From NCBI GenBank assembly GCA_035433705.1, contig DAORVK010000006.1, forward strand, positions 1 to 64,000: DNA of 64,000 bases, written 5' to 3'. The DNA is from CADEFQ01 sp035433705. Lineage in GTDB: Bacteria > Pseudomonadota > Gammaproteobacteria > Steroidobacterales > Steroidobacteraceae. Under the pieces are notes generated by a model. It was not told where the DNA came from. It made no database searches and worked only from the letters and a program-made list of their open reading frames with translations. A program made the translations under genes and the position numbers. Shown piece after piece: positions 27,517 through 35,848 of this stretch. Every line of letters starts with the position of its first letter. Position 1 is the stretch's first letter.

Positions 27517-28747
27517 CGTGAAACCGAATGGCGTATGGATCGTGCTTGCGCTCGTGATCGGCATGGGGCTCGGGGTCGCCATCGCGGCGAGTGGTGCAGC
27601 GCGGCTCGCGGCTCTCGTCACCGCGATCGAGCCCGTCGGCACGCTGTGGCTGAATGCGCTGCGCATGACGGTGATCCCGCTCGTCGTCGCGCTCCTCATC
27701 ACCGGCATCGCGTCGGCGGCGGAAACGGCAGCGACGGGGCGCCTCGCCGGTCGCGCAATCCTGCTGTTTCTCGTCGGCTACGTGGCATCCGTGACAATCG
27801 GGGCCCTCTTCATGCAGGGGACGCTCGCGCTCTGGCCTTTGGGCGACTCGGCGCGCATTGCGCTGCGTGCGGGCGCCAGCGCGGATGCATCGGTGGTGCC
27901 TGCCATGCCACCGCCCGGCGAATGGGTCACGGCCCTCATTCCCGTCAACCCGATCGCAAGCGCTGCATCGGGCGTCATCCTGCCACTCGTCGTCTTTGCC
28001 GTGTTCTGCGGATTTGCCGTCACGCGCCTGCCACCGAAGGAGCGCCTGCCACTCGTCGCGTTCTTTCAGGGCATTGGCGAGGCGATGCTCGTGATCGTGC
28101 ACTGGGTACTGTGGGCGGCGCCGGTCGGCGTGTTCGTGCTGGCGCTCGGCGTCGGCATGCGGGGCGGGCTGGGCGCGGCCGGTGGGATCGCCTACTACCT
28201 CGCACTGCTGTGTTCGTTGGGCCTGTTGCTGGCGCTCGCCCTGTATCCGTGCGCCGTGTGGCTCGGGCGCGTGCCTCCCGCACGCTTCGCACGCGCCGCG
28301 GCGCCCGCGCAGGTGGTTGCGTTCAGCACGCAGTCGTCACTCGCGTCGCTGCCCGCCATGCTCACCGGCGCGCGCGAAACACTGCGCCTTTCGGAGCGCG
28401 TCACTTCGATCGTGCTGCCGCTCGCCGTCACGCTCTTTCGCGTGAGCAGTCCCTCGATGAATCTCGCGGTCGTGCTGTTCGTCGCGCACGTGCACGGCAC
28501 TCCGGTGGGTTTCGCGGTGCTCGCCGCCGGCGTGCTGGTTGCGGTCGCGAACAGCCTGAGTTCAGTGGGCCTGCCCGGCCAGACCTCGTTTTTCACGGGC
28601 ACCGTGCCGATCGCGCTCGCGATGGGACTGCCGCTCGAACTGCTGCCACTGCTGCTCGCAGTGGAAGTCGTGCCGGACATATTCCGCACAGTGTCCAACG
28701 TCACCGCCGACATGGCCGTCGCGGCGATCGTTGAGAGGCGCGAGTAG
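27503..28747 (+). CDS. Dicarboxylate/amino acid:cation symporter (DAACS family)
   Basis: This integral membrane protein of about 414 residues has many hydrophobic helices. Signatures are TLWLNALRMTVIPLVVALLITGI near the N-terminus, AFSTQSSLASLPAML (the serine-rich re-entrant loop HP1), and SSPSMNLAVVLFVA with GLPGQTSFFTG (TM7/HP2), which bind substrate and sodium. It imports aspartate, glutamate or dicarboxylates with Na+ or H+. GGAGG at 27494-27498 favours the GTG at 27503; an ATG at 27485 and a GTG at 27518 are alternatives. It overlaps trmL by 14 bp, and its 3' end overlaps the convergent gpsA by 47 bp. Confidence 0.88.
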   Translation: MATGNVKPNGVWIVLALVIGMGLGVAIAASGAARLAALVTAIEPVGTLWLNALRMTVIPLVVALLITGIASAAETAATGRLAGRAILLFLVGYVASVTIGALFMQGTLALWPLGDSARIALRAGASADASVVPAMPPPGEWVTALIPVNPIASAASGVILPLVVFAVFCGFAVTRLPPKERLPLVAFFQGIGEAMLVIVHWVLWAAPVGVFVLALGVGMRGGLGAAGGIAYYLALLCSLGLLLALALYPCAVWLGRVPPARFARAAAPAQVVAFSTQSSLASLPAMLTGARETLRLSERVTSIVLPLAVTLFRVSSPSMNLAVVLFVAHVHGTPVGFAVLAAGVLVAVANSLSSVGLPGQTSFFTGTVPIALAMGLPLELLPLLLAVEVVPDIFRTVSNVTADMAVAAIVERRE

Positions 28748-29780
28748 GCGGCTCGCCCGAGCGATCCACCTCGGCGCGCACGGGGCGTGTCATGAGGTCC
28801 CTCACGACTTCGGCGGCCGGCACTCCTTCGTACAGCGTCTTGTGGATTCCCTCGACGATCGGCATCGAGACGCCCTCGCGTCGCGCGACTTCGAGCACGG
28901 CACGGGCTGCGGGGTAGCCTTCGACGACCTGGCCAATCTGGCGCAGCGCCGCGTCCGGCGTCATTCCACCCGCGAGCAGAAGGCCGAAGCGACGGTTGCG
29001 CGACTGGTCGTCCGTGCAGGTCAGTACCAGATCACCGAGTCCGGCGAGTCCCATGAAGGTTTCGCTGCGCGCACCGAGCGCGACGCCGAGGCGCATCATC
29101 TCCGCAAGTCCGCGCGTGATCAGCGCGATGCGCGTATTGGCGCCAAAGCCAAGACCGTCCGCGAGGCCTGCGCCGACCGCGAGCACATTCTTGACAGCGC
29201 CACCCGTCTCGACGCCCACGATGTCGGTGGAGGTGTAGGCGCGGAATTTCTCGGACGAAAGATCCTCGGCCAGCCGGTGCGCGAAAGCCTCGTCAGGGGA
29301 GGCGATCGTCATGGCCGTGGGCAGGCCTGCGCCGACCTCCTTCGCAAACGTGGGGCCCGACAGGACCGCGATATTCGGGTGGGCGCCAAGTACCGCGCGT
29401 GCGACCTGGTGCGGCAGGAGTCCGGTCGCGAGCTCGAAGCCCTTGGTCGCCCACGCGATTCCCGTGCCCGGTTCGACGAGGCGCACGACGTCGCCGAGAA
29501 CTTCGCGAAACGCGTGGCTCGGCACGACGAGGATGGCATCGCGGGCCCCTTGCAGGCAGCGCGCGAGATCGGGCTCGACAGTCAGCAACTCGGGGAAAGT
29601 GGCCTGTGGCAGGTAGCGCTCGTTGCGGCGCTCGCGGCCCATGCGCAGGAGCGCTGCCGCATCGCGGCTCCACAGCCGCACACCATGCCCCGCACGCGCG
29701 AACTGGATCGCGAGCGCGGTCCCCCATGATCCGGCGCCGAGGACGGCGATCGGCGCGCGCGGCGTGGCGGCCGCTGTCAC
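28701..29780 (-). CDS. gpsA: Glycerol-3-phosphate dehydrogenase [NAD(P)+]
   Basis: The 359-residue enzyme reduces dihydroxyacetone phosphate to sn-glycerol 3-phosphate for phospholipid synthesis. It opens with the dinucleotide motif IAVLGAGSWGTALA and has VLSGPTFAKEV and the catalytic-lysine region GGAVKNVLAVGAGLADGLG. It is about 20 residues longer than E. coli GpsA (339): the extra C-terminal tail (SGEPPTRASQRSPRRPCRR) is basic and is encoded where the gene overlaps the convergent symporter by 47 bp. It starts one base after the secB stop, so it is part of the rhodanese-grxC-secB-gpsA unit. Confidence 0.95.
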   Translation of the reverse strand: MTAAATPRAPIAVLGAGSWGTALAIQFARAGHGVRLWSRDAAALLRMGRERRNERYLPQATFPELLTVEPDLARCLQGARDAILVVPSHAFREVLGDVVRLVEPGTGIAWATKGFELATGLLPHQVARAVLGAHPNIAVLSGPTFAKEVGAGLPTAMTIASPDEAFAHRLAEDLSSEKFRAYTSTDIVGVETGGAVKNVLAVGAGLADGLGFGANTRIALITRGLAEMMRLGVALGARSETFMGLAGLGDLVLTCTDDQSRNRRFGLLLAGGMTPDAALRQIGQVVEGYPAARAVLEVARREGVSMPIVEGIHKTLYEGVPAAEVVRDLMTRPVRAEVDRSGEPPTRASQRSPRRPCRR

Positions 29781-29781
29781 G

Positions 29782-30249
29782 TCAGTTCTTCGTCGCGTGT
29801 TGCCCGTCTGCCATCGAACGGGCGTACAGCGCCTCGAAATTCACTGGCGGCAGCAGGAACTGCGGGAAGCCACCCTGCATCACGAGGTTCGAGACGGCGG
29901 CGCGCGCGTACGGGAACAGCACGCCCGGGCACACGCTCGAGATGGCCCGCTTGACGTCGTCGTCTGACAGGTTGCGCATCAGGAATGCGCCCGCCTGCTT
30001 TACTTCGACGAGAAACGCGGTCTTCTCACCCTGCTTGGCCGACACCGTGACGGTGAGCAGCACCTCACGCACGTCGTCACCGATGGGGCTCACGGTGGTG
30101 TTGAGGTCGAGATTGATCTGCGGATTCCAGTTCTCCCCGATCCGCGGGCCCTGCGGCGACTCGAAGGAGCAGTCCTTCAGGTAGACGAACTGCAGGGCGA
30201 GCTGCGGCCCGGCGTCGTCGGGCTTCGCTGCGGGTGTCTCAATGCTCAC
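29782..30249 (-). CDS. secB: Protein-export chaperone SecB
   Basis: The 155-residue acidic protein has FVYLKDCSFESPQGP and the FPYARAAVSNLVMQGGFPQFLLPPVNFEALY signature region of SecB (shown in parts). The tetramer keeps preproteins unfolded and hands them to SecA. Its start overlaps the grxC stop by 4 bp, and gpsA follows directly. The grxC-secB-gpsA order is widespread in gammaproteobacteria. Confidence 0.97.
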   Translation of the reverse strand: MSIETPAAKPDDAGPQLALQFVYLKDCSFESPQGPRIGENWNPQINLDLNTTVSPIGDDVREVLLTVTVSAKQGEKTAFLVEVKQAGAFLMRNLSDDDVKRAISSVCPGVLFPYARAAVSNLVMQGGFPQFLLPPVNFEALYARSMADGQHATKN

Positions 30250-30509
30250 GATGGGGATCTCCCGAGTAGCTTGTCCAGTTTGCCGTCGGCGTCGAGCGCC
30301 GCGAGGTCATCGGATCCACCGACGTGCAGGTCGCCGATGAAAATCTGCGGGACTGTGCGCCGGCCGCTGCGCCGGATCATCTCCTCACGCCCCGCTGCAT
30401 CGACATCGATTTCCTCGAACCCGACGCCTTTGCTGGCAAGGAGGTTACGCGCGCGCGCGCAGTATGGACACCAGCCTGCAGCGTACATGACGACTTTGGG
30501 CGCACTCAC
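30246..30509 (-). CDS. grxC: Glutaredoxin 3 (GrxC)
   Basis: The 87-residue thioredoxin-fold protein has active-site CPYC (Cys14, Cys17), cis-proline segment TVPQIF and glutathione-binding GGSDDLAALD. It reduces disulfides using glutathione. The GTG at 30509 is chosen as the start: it overlaps the rhodanese stop as GTGA and gives the usual length (E. coli 83). An upstream ATG frame would add 13 non-conserved residues inside the rhodanese gene. Confidence 0.93.
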   Translation of the reverse strand: MSAPKVVMYAAGWCPYCARARNLLASKGVGFEEIDVDAAGREEMIRRSGRRTVPQIFIGDLHVGGSDDLAALDADGKLDKLLGRSPS

Positions 30510-30934
30510 TTCGTGTCTTTCGTCACTGGCAGATTTTCCGCGCGCCATGCCGCGAGCCCGCCACGCAGGTTGACCGCCTTCCTGAAACCCTGGGCGGCGA
30601 GCTGGCGCGCCGCCGAGGCGCCGAGCGAACCGCTTTCGTCATACACGACGATCGGCTTCTCCAGATACTTCTTCAGGGTTTCAGCGGCGTTCAGGATCTC
30701 GGCCGACGCAAGGTGCTTTGCACCGCCGACGTGACCCGCCGCGTATTGCCCGGCCGTGCGGATATCAAGCACCAGAGCATGCTGGTTCATCAGCCGGATG
30801 GCTTCCTGCGGCGACACCGCGGCGAAGGCGTGTGCACGGGCGCGCAGCTCCCAGGCGATCACCATCACGAGTGCAAGCCCGGTCGCAGCCACGAGCCACG
30901 GGTGTCGGACGGTGTACTCGAGCAATTGCTCCAT
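30506..30934 (-). CDS. Membrane-anchored rhodanese-like protein lacking the catalytic cysteine
   Basis: The 142-residue protein has one N-terminal membrane helix (about residues 12-30) and a single rhodanese domain (VLDIRTAGQYAAGHVGGA, then the active-site loop). In active rhodaneses the loop begins with the nucleophilic Cys; here it reads VVYDESGSLGASAA, with Asp99 at that place, and the protein has no cysteine at all. It is therefore unlikely to transfer sulfur and may bind a partner instead. It heads an operon with grxC, secB and gpsA (GTGA overlap with grxC). A TATAAT lies 28 nt upstream of the ATG, giving a normal leader. Confidence 0.88.
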   Translation of the reverse strand: MEQLLEYTVRHPWLVAATGLALVMVIAWELRARAHAFAAVSPQEAIRLMNQHALVLDIRTAGQYAAGHVGGAKHLASAEILNAAETLKKYLEKPIVVYDESGSLGASAARQLAAQGFRKAVNLRGGLAAWRAENLPVTKDTK

Positions 30935-30984
30935 GGGCCGTGGACCTCTGCAAAGGGCCGCGAATTATAGCGGGGACGCTGCGC

Positions 30985-30990
30985 TAGACT
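30985..30990 (+). promoter_or_regulatory. TAGACT -10-like hexamer 7 nt before the envC ATG
   Basis: TAGACT is followed by seven bases and the ATG at 30998; the hexamer is repeated 5 bp downstream. No Shine-Dalgarno sequence precedes the ATG, which is consistent with a leaderless transcript. Confidence 0.45.
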
Positions 30991-30997
30991 AGACTCA

Positions 30998-32161
30998 ATG
31001 CGAGTTTCCCGGGCTTTTCTGACATTTTGCCTTGCGCTCACCATGATCCTCCCGGCCGGGATCACCGGGGCCCAGTCGGCTGGCGAGGCTGCCCGGGCAG
31101 CGGCGGACCTCAAAGCCGTCAAGGCCGAAATCGCGAAGATCGCTGCCCAGGTCCGGCGCGATTCGGTCGACCGCAGCAAGCTCACCCGTAATCTGCGCGC
31201 GGCGGAAGTCTCGGTGGCCGACGCGCGCACCGGGCTCGGACGCCTGCGGGTCGAACGCAGTGAACGGGCGGCAAAGCGCGCAGAGCTCGCGCGCGAGAAA
31301 GCCGGACGCGAAGCCGCGCTTGCCGCCGAGCAGCGTGAACTCGCGAGCGAGCTGCGCAGCGCCTATCTGATCGGGCGGGAAGAGCCGCTCAAGCTGCTAC
31401 TCAACCAGGAAGATCCCGCGCGGGCGGGCCGCATGTTCGCCTACTACAGCTATTTCGGCCGCGCGCGGGCCGACCGGATCGCACGTATCGAGGCGTACGT
31501 GGCGGGCATCGCCGCGCTCGATGCCGGGTTGCGGGCGGAAGAGGAGCGGCTCGCCGATCTCGAAGGGCAGCAGAAAACACAGGTCGCGCAGCTCGAAGCC
31601 GCGCGCGCCGGGCGCCGCAAGGCGCTCGCCGAACTGGAAGCCGAATCGCGCACGCGCGCACAGACGCTCGAGCAGTTGCGCGGCGAGCAGGCCGGCCTCG
31701 AGAAGCTGGTGCGCGACCTGAAGCGCGCCCTCGAGCAATACCCCGTCGACGGCAAGGCCGCGTTCGGCAAGCTGCGCGGCAAGCTCGCGTGGCCCGTCGT
31801 CGGCAAGCTCGTGGCGACCTTCGGTTCCACGCGCGCCGGTGCCATCAAATGGGACGGTGTGATGATCGCCACCGGCCGTGGCGCGCCGGTGCGCAGCATC
31901 GCAAGCGGCCGCATCGCCTACGCCGATTGGCTGCCGGGGCTCGGTCTGCTTGTCATTGTCGATCACGGCGACCACTACCTGAGTCTCTACGGCCACAACG
32001 ATCAGCTCTACAAGGCGGTCGGAGAGCGCGTCGCACCGGGCGACACGATTGCCGCAGCCGGCGACAGCGGCGGGCGGAGCCGCACGGAGCTCTACTTCGA
32101 AATCCGCCGCAACGGCAAACCGATTGATCCAGGACCCTGGTTTCGGGCCCGGGAGCCCTGA
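30998..32161 (+). CDS. envC: EnvC-like murein hydrolase activator (degenerate LytM/M23 domain)
   Basis: The 387-residue periplasmic protein has a signal peptide ending near AGITGAQ (residue 25), long alanine/glutamate/arginine-rich coiled coils (about 30-250), and a C-terminal LytM domain. Zn-ligand positions of active M23 peptidases are not kept: KWDGVMI replaces the His-x-Gly-x-Asp motif, and the H-x-H motif reads GHND. This matches EnvC, which activates cell-division amidases AmiA/B rather than cutting murein itself. The C-terminus is followed at once by a CRP-like palindrome. Confidence 0.88.
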   Translation: MRVSRAFLTFCLALTMILPAGITGAQSAGEAARAAADLKAVKAEIAKIAAQVRRDSVDRSKLTRNLRAAEVSVADARTGLGRLRVERSERAAKRAELAREKAGREAALAAEQRELASELRSAYLIGREEPLKLLLNQEDPARAGRMFAYYSYFGRARADRIARIEAYVAGIAALDAGLRAEEERLADLEGQQKTQVAQLEAARAGRRKALAELEAESRTRAQTLEQLRGEQAGLEKLVRDLKRALEQYPVDGKAAFGKLRGKLAWPVVGKLVATFGSTRAGAIKWDGVMIATGRGAPVRSIASGRIAYADWLPGLGLLVIVDHGDHYLSLYGHNDQLYKAVGERVAPGDTIAAAGDSGGRSRTELYFEIRRNGKPIDPGPWFRAREP

Positions 32162-32162
32162 C

Positions 32163-32180
32163 GTGTGATTTCCATCACAC
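32163..32180. promoter_or_regulatory. CRP/Clp-type binding site
   Basis: GTGTGATTTCCATCACAC is a perfect TGTGA-N6-TCACA palindrome, the consensus of CRP-family regulators. It lies directly after envC and about 150 bp before the GGDEF-EAL gene. There is no T-run behind it, so it is less likely to be a terminator. Confidence 0.5.
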
Positions 32181-32327
32181 ATTTCCGGTCACTTGCGCCC
32201 GATTCGCGGGTACGCCCGGGCGGTGCACTACGGACACAATGCCCACCCTGCGTCGAAACGCCAACTCGATCCATTCGCCGTGAATCGCCCTGTGACATGG
32301 TGCAGGCCACACTCAGGGGAAAGCTGG

Positions 32328-34574
32328 ATGGCCACACCCGCCGAACAACTGCGCCCGGGCGAATGGAACTCGCTCGAGCCTTACGCACAGCTCGTACGCT
32401 CGCTGCTGCCGCGCGCGTCGAGCATTGCGGTGTTCGACGCGAACGCGAACCCGCGCTGGTCGAATGACACCGCGACCTGGCCCGAGCTTGTGCAGGCCGT
32501 CGAGCAATCGGCGCGGGACGCCGCGGGTGACAGCGCAAGCGCCGGCCAGCTGCGCGTTCTCGAAGGCGACATGCCGCTCTATCTCTGCTGGCTGCGGGAC
32601 GATGATTCCCGCGCACTGCTGGCCGTTGTCGCGATCCAGTGCCGCGCGAGCGGCGACGCGGAGCCGCGCTCCTTCTCGTTCGTCCATGCCCTCATCCGCC
32701 CGGCGCTCGAATGCCTGCGCCGCGAACTCGTTGCGCGCCACAGCATCGATCTCCTCGCGGAGAACCTGAGCGCCCGGGACCGCGACCTCGAACTCGTCCT
32801 CGCTGTCTCGAGTCGCGACGGGGTCCGGCCCGGTGATGACGCCTCGGCGCTGCGCGTGATCCTCGAGAACTCGGTCGCACACCTCGGCTGCGCGCTGGCA
32901 GCGGTACTGGTACCGGAAAAAAGCCTCATTCTTTTCCGCATGGCGCAGGAGAACCCGGCCGATGGCCGCTTGCTCGCGCAGACTCACCGACACCTGTTGT
33001 CACTGGCCCAGGTGCGTCGCGATCCACTCATCATGAACCGGCTCGCGCAGAATTCCGCGCTTGGCGCGCTGCCGTACAAGATCCTCTCGTGCTCGCTGCG
33101 CAGCGCGGCGGGCCGGCCGATCGGCATATTCGCGCTCTTCCGGCACGAGATCGCCGCCGATTTCACGGATCGCGATGCGCGCCTTGTCGACGTGCTGTCG
33201 CGCAAGGCGTCGCTGATCATCGAGGCGAGCTATGACGCGATGACCGGGCTCCTGACTCGCCAGGCGTTCGAGCAGCGTGTCGGCGACATGCTGGCGAAAA
33301 AGGCGGCGGGGAAGCGCCTCGCGGTGCTCTACGTGGATGTCGACCAGCTGCATCTCGTCAACGAGAACTTCGGCATGCACGTCGGCGACCTGATGCTCTC
33401 GATGCTGGCCGACATGATGCGCCGGCGCCTGCCGCCCGGCGCAGTGGTGGCAAGAATCTCGGGCGATCGCTTTGCGATGGTGATGCCCGGCAGTCTCGAA
33501 GCCGCCCTCGAGCTGGCCACCTCCTGGTGCGATACCGCGATGCAGCTCGCGGCCGTGCAGGGCGACGAGCGTTCGCGCGCCTCCCTCAGCATCGGTGTTG
33601 CGGAACTCGGCAGTGAGGCGGGCGAATTGACCCATGCGCTCGCCGCAGCGGAGACCGCGTGCAAGGCCGCCAAGGATCGCGGCCGCAATCGTGCCGAGGC
33701 TTACCTCGCAGCCGATGAAAGCGTCGTGCGGCGCTTCACCGACATCACGATCGCGGCGTCACTGCGTGCCGCGGTCGCCGATGACCGCCTGCGGCTCGAT
33801 GCGCAGTTCATCCTGCCGCTCGACGGCGCGCGCGGCAATCCGCCGCATTTCGAGCTGTTGCTGCGCATGATCGACGACGACGGCGAAACGCTCGGGCCCG
33901 ACCGCTTCCTGTCGGCGGCCAATCGCTATCAGCTGATGCCGACCATCGATCGCTGGGTTATCGAGCATGCGCTCGCGCAGCTGCAGCCCCACGCGGCAAC
34001 GATTGCCGCCACGAATGTGGTCTTCGCGATCAATTTCTCGGGACAGTCTTTGACCGACACAGAGTTCGCCGACGAACTCATCGCGCGCATCGAGGCAAGC
34101 GGCCTGCCGCCGCAGTCGCTGTGTTTCGAACTGACCGAGAGCGCGACCATTGCGAACCTCGCGCGCGCCGAAGTGCTGATGCGCCGTCTGCGCAAGCTCG
34201 GCTGCGGCGTCGCGCTCGACGATTTTGGCACCGGGCTTTCCTCGCTCGCGTACCTGCGGCAACTGCCCGTATCGATGCTCAAGATCGACGGCAGCTTCGT
34301 GCGCGACATCCTGCGCGACCCGCGCTCCGATTCGCTGGTGCAGGCGGTCGCGCAGCTCGCGCGCACGATGCAGATGCTCACCGTGGCGGAGTACGTCGAA
34401 ACCGATGCAATCCGCGAGCGCATTGCGGCCCTGGGAGTCGATTACGGCCAGGGTTTTGCGATCGGCCGGCCGGTACCCCTGGTCGAGGTGCTCGCCGGCC
34501 TGCCCGCCGCGCTCGATCGCGTGCCGCGGCTCACCCATCAGCCGGTCAGCGATCCGGCCCCGAGCCTTCATTAA
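32328..34574 (+). CDS. GGDEF-EAL protein with degenerate GGDEF and intact EAL domain
   Basis: The 748-residue protein has a variable N-terminal region and a GAF-like segment (about 145-300). The GGDEF domain (about 300-460) has motif SGDRF (378-382), lacking the catalytic acidic residue. The EAL domain (about 470-735) has Glu509 (ELLLR), Asn569 (INFSG), Glu604 (ELTE), DDFGTG (631-636), LKIDGSF and AEYVET intact. It therefore probably degrades c-di-GMP, with the GGDEF domain serving as a regulatory or GTP-sensing module. There are no membrane helices. The ATG at 32328 follows AGGGGA. A CRP-like site lies 148 bp upstream. Confidence 0.9.
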   Translation: MATPAEQLRPGEWNSLEPYAQLVRSLLPRASSIAVFDANANPRWSNDTATWPELVQAVEQSARDAAGDSASAGQLRVLEGDMPLYLCWLRDDDSRALLAVVAIQCRASGDAEPRSFSFVHALIRPALECLRRELVARHSIDLLAENLSARDRDLELVLAVSSRDGVRPGDDASALRVILENSVAHLGCALAAVLVPEKSLILFRMAQENPADGRLLAQTHRHLLSLAQVRRDPLIMNRLAQNSALGALPYKILSCSLRSAAGRPIGIFALFRHEIAADFTDRDARLVDVLSRKASLIIEASYDAMTGLLTRQAFEQRVGDMLAKKAAGKRLAVLYVDVDQLHLVNENFGMHVGDLMLSMLADMMRRRLPPGAVVARISGDRFAMVMPGSLEAALELATSWCDTAMQLAAVQGDERSRASLSIGVAELGSEAGELTHALAAAETACKAAKDRGRNRAEAYLAADESVVRRFTDITIAASLRAAVADDRLRLDAQFILPLDGARGNPPHFELLLRMIDDDGETLGPDRFLSAANRYQLMPTIDRWVIEHALAQLQPHAATIAATNVVFAINFSGQSLTDTEFADELIARIEASGLPPQSLCFELTESATIANLARAEVLMRRLRKLGCGVALDDFGTGLSSLAYLRQLPVSMLKIDGSFVRDILRDPRSDSLVQAVAQLARTMQMLTVAEYVETDAIRERIAALGVDYGQGFAIGRPVPLVEVLAGLPAALDRVPRLTHQPVSDPAPSLH

Positions 34575-34627
34575 GGGCCCCGGCGTGGAAACTTGCCGCC
34601 GGTCGCAGGCTGTGTAGTAATCGGCCC

Positions 34628-35845
34628 ATGCAGGTCCGCTCCCGCACCATGCTGGCTCTCGCCACGGGCGTTGTGCTCGGCTTTGCCGCGTCGATGACCG
34701 GCAATGTCTTCGCCGACCTGCGTGGCGGCGACGGGCAGGCCGACACGGTGCTGCCCTGGGAAGATGCCCGTCTGCTTGCCGAAGTGCTCCAGCGGGTAAA
34801 GCGCGATTACGTCGACGGTGTCGATGATCACGCGCTGATGGACAACGCGATCCGCGGCATGGTCGGTGCGCTCGATCCGCACTCGGCGTTTCTCGACGCC
34901 GAAGAGTACGAGGAGATCCGCGCGAGCACCGCCGGGTCCTACCCCGGCGTCGGCATCGAAATCGCCGCCGAGGCTGCGGGCATCAAGGTATTGCGGCCGA
35001 TCGAAGGCTCGCCGGCGTTTCGGGCGGGCGTTCGCTCCGGCGACCTGATCGTCGCGATTGACGGCGAGAAGGTCGGCCCCGACATCGACCACGCGATCGA
35101 GCGCATGCGCGGACCAGCGGGCAGCCACGTTACGCTCACCCTCGCGCGCGCGGGAGCGCCCGCGCCGATCGACGTGGCGCTGCAGCGCGCGCAGGTCGCC
35201 GTGCACAGCGTTGAACATGCGCTGCTCGAACCGGGGTACGGGTATCTGCGCATCACCAGTTTCAGCGAAACCACCGCGGGCGATGTCGATCGCGCACTCG
35301 CTGATCTCGAGCGCACGTGCGGCGGCCATCTTGCGGGGCTCGTGCTCGATCTGCGCAACAATCCAGGCGGCGTGCTCGAGGCGGCCGTCGAAGTATCCGA
35401 CGCTTTCCTCGATTCCGGCCTCATCGTGAGCGCTGAAGGCCGCACGCCCGATGCACGTTTCCGCATGGAAGCCTCGCCGGGCGACGAGACCGCCGGCGCC
35501 GACCTGGTCGTGCTGGTGAACGGCTCCTCCGCATCCGCCGCCGAGATTCTCGCAGGCGCGCTCAAGGATCATCATCGCGCCGTGCTCGTCGGCCACACCA
35601 CTTACGGCAAGGGTTCGGTGCAGACCGTCATGCCGCTGTCGGGCGGGCGTGCAGTGAAACTGACGACCTCGCGGTATTACACGCCTTCGGGCGCCTCGAT
35701 CCAGGACAAGGGCATCACGCCCGACATCGTGATCGACGGCAAGGAAGCAGTCCCCGCTGCCGCCACCGCGGCGAGCGATCGCGAAGTGCGCATCGCACTC
35801 GATACTCTGAAGTCGCGCCGCCGTCTCGCCAGCGCTGCGCACTGA
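34628..35845 (+). CDS. ctpA: C-terminal processing peptidase, S41 family
   Basis: The 405-residue protein has an N-terminal signal or anchor (about 7-29), a PDZ domain (about 105-190) and a tail-specific protease domain with catalytic Ser301 in NGSSASAAE and Lys328 in TYGKGSVQ. It cleaves periplasmic substrates near their C-terminus. Genes for an EnvC-type protein and CtpA commonly lie close together, and EnvC/NlpD-type proteins and murein endopeptidases are known Ctp substrates, but here a GGDEF-EAL gene lies between them. DedA follows after 3 bp. Confidence 0.94.
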   Translation: MQVRSRTMLALATGVVLGFAASMTGNVFADLRGGDGQADTVLPWEDARLLAEVLQRVKRDYVDGVDDHALMDNAIRGMVGALDPHSAFLDAEEYEEIRASTAGSYPGVGIEIAAEAAGIKVLRPIEGSPAFRAGVRSGDLIVAIDGEKVGPDIDHAIERMRGPAGSHVTLTLARAGAPAPIDVALQRAQVAVHSVEHALLEPGYGYLRITSFSETTAGDVDRALADLERTCGGHLAGLVLDLRNNPGGVLEAAVEVSDAFLDSGLIVSAEGRTPDARFRMEASPGDETAGADLVVLVNGSSASAAEILAGALKDHHRAVLVGHTTYGKGSVQTVMPLSGGRAVKLTTSRYYTPSGASIQDKGITPDIVIDGKEAVPAAATAASDREVRIALDTLKSRRRLASAAH

Positions 35846-35848
35846 CTC

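Noticed and set aside
32163..32180. Reading the TGTGA palindrome as the envC terminator
   Set aside because: The stem is only 6 bp and AT-containing, and no T-run follows on either strand; a CRP-type site fits better.
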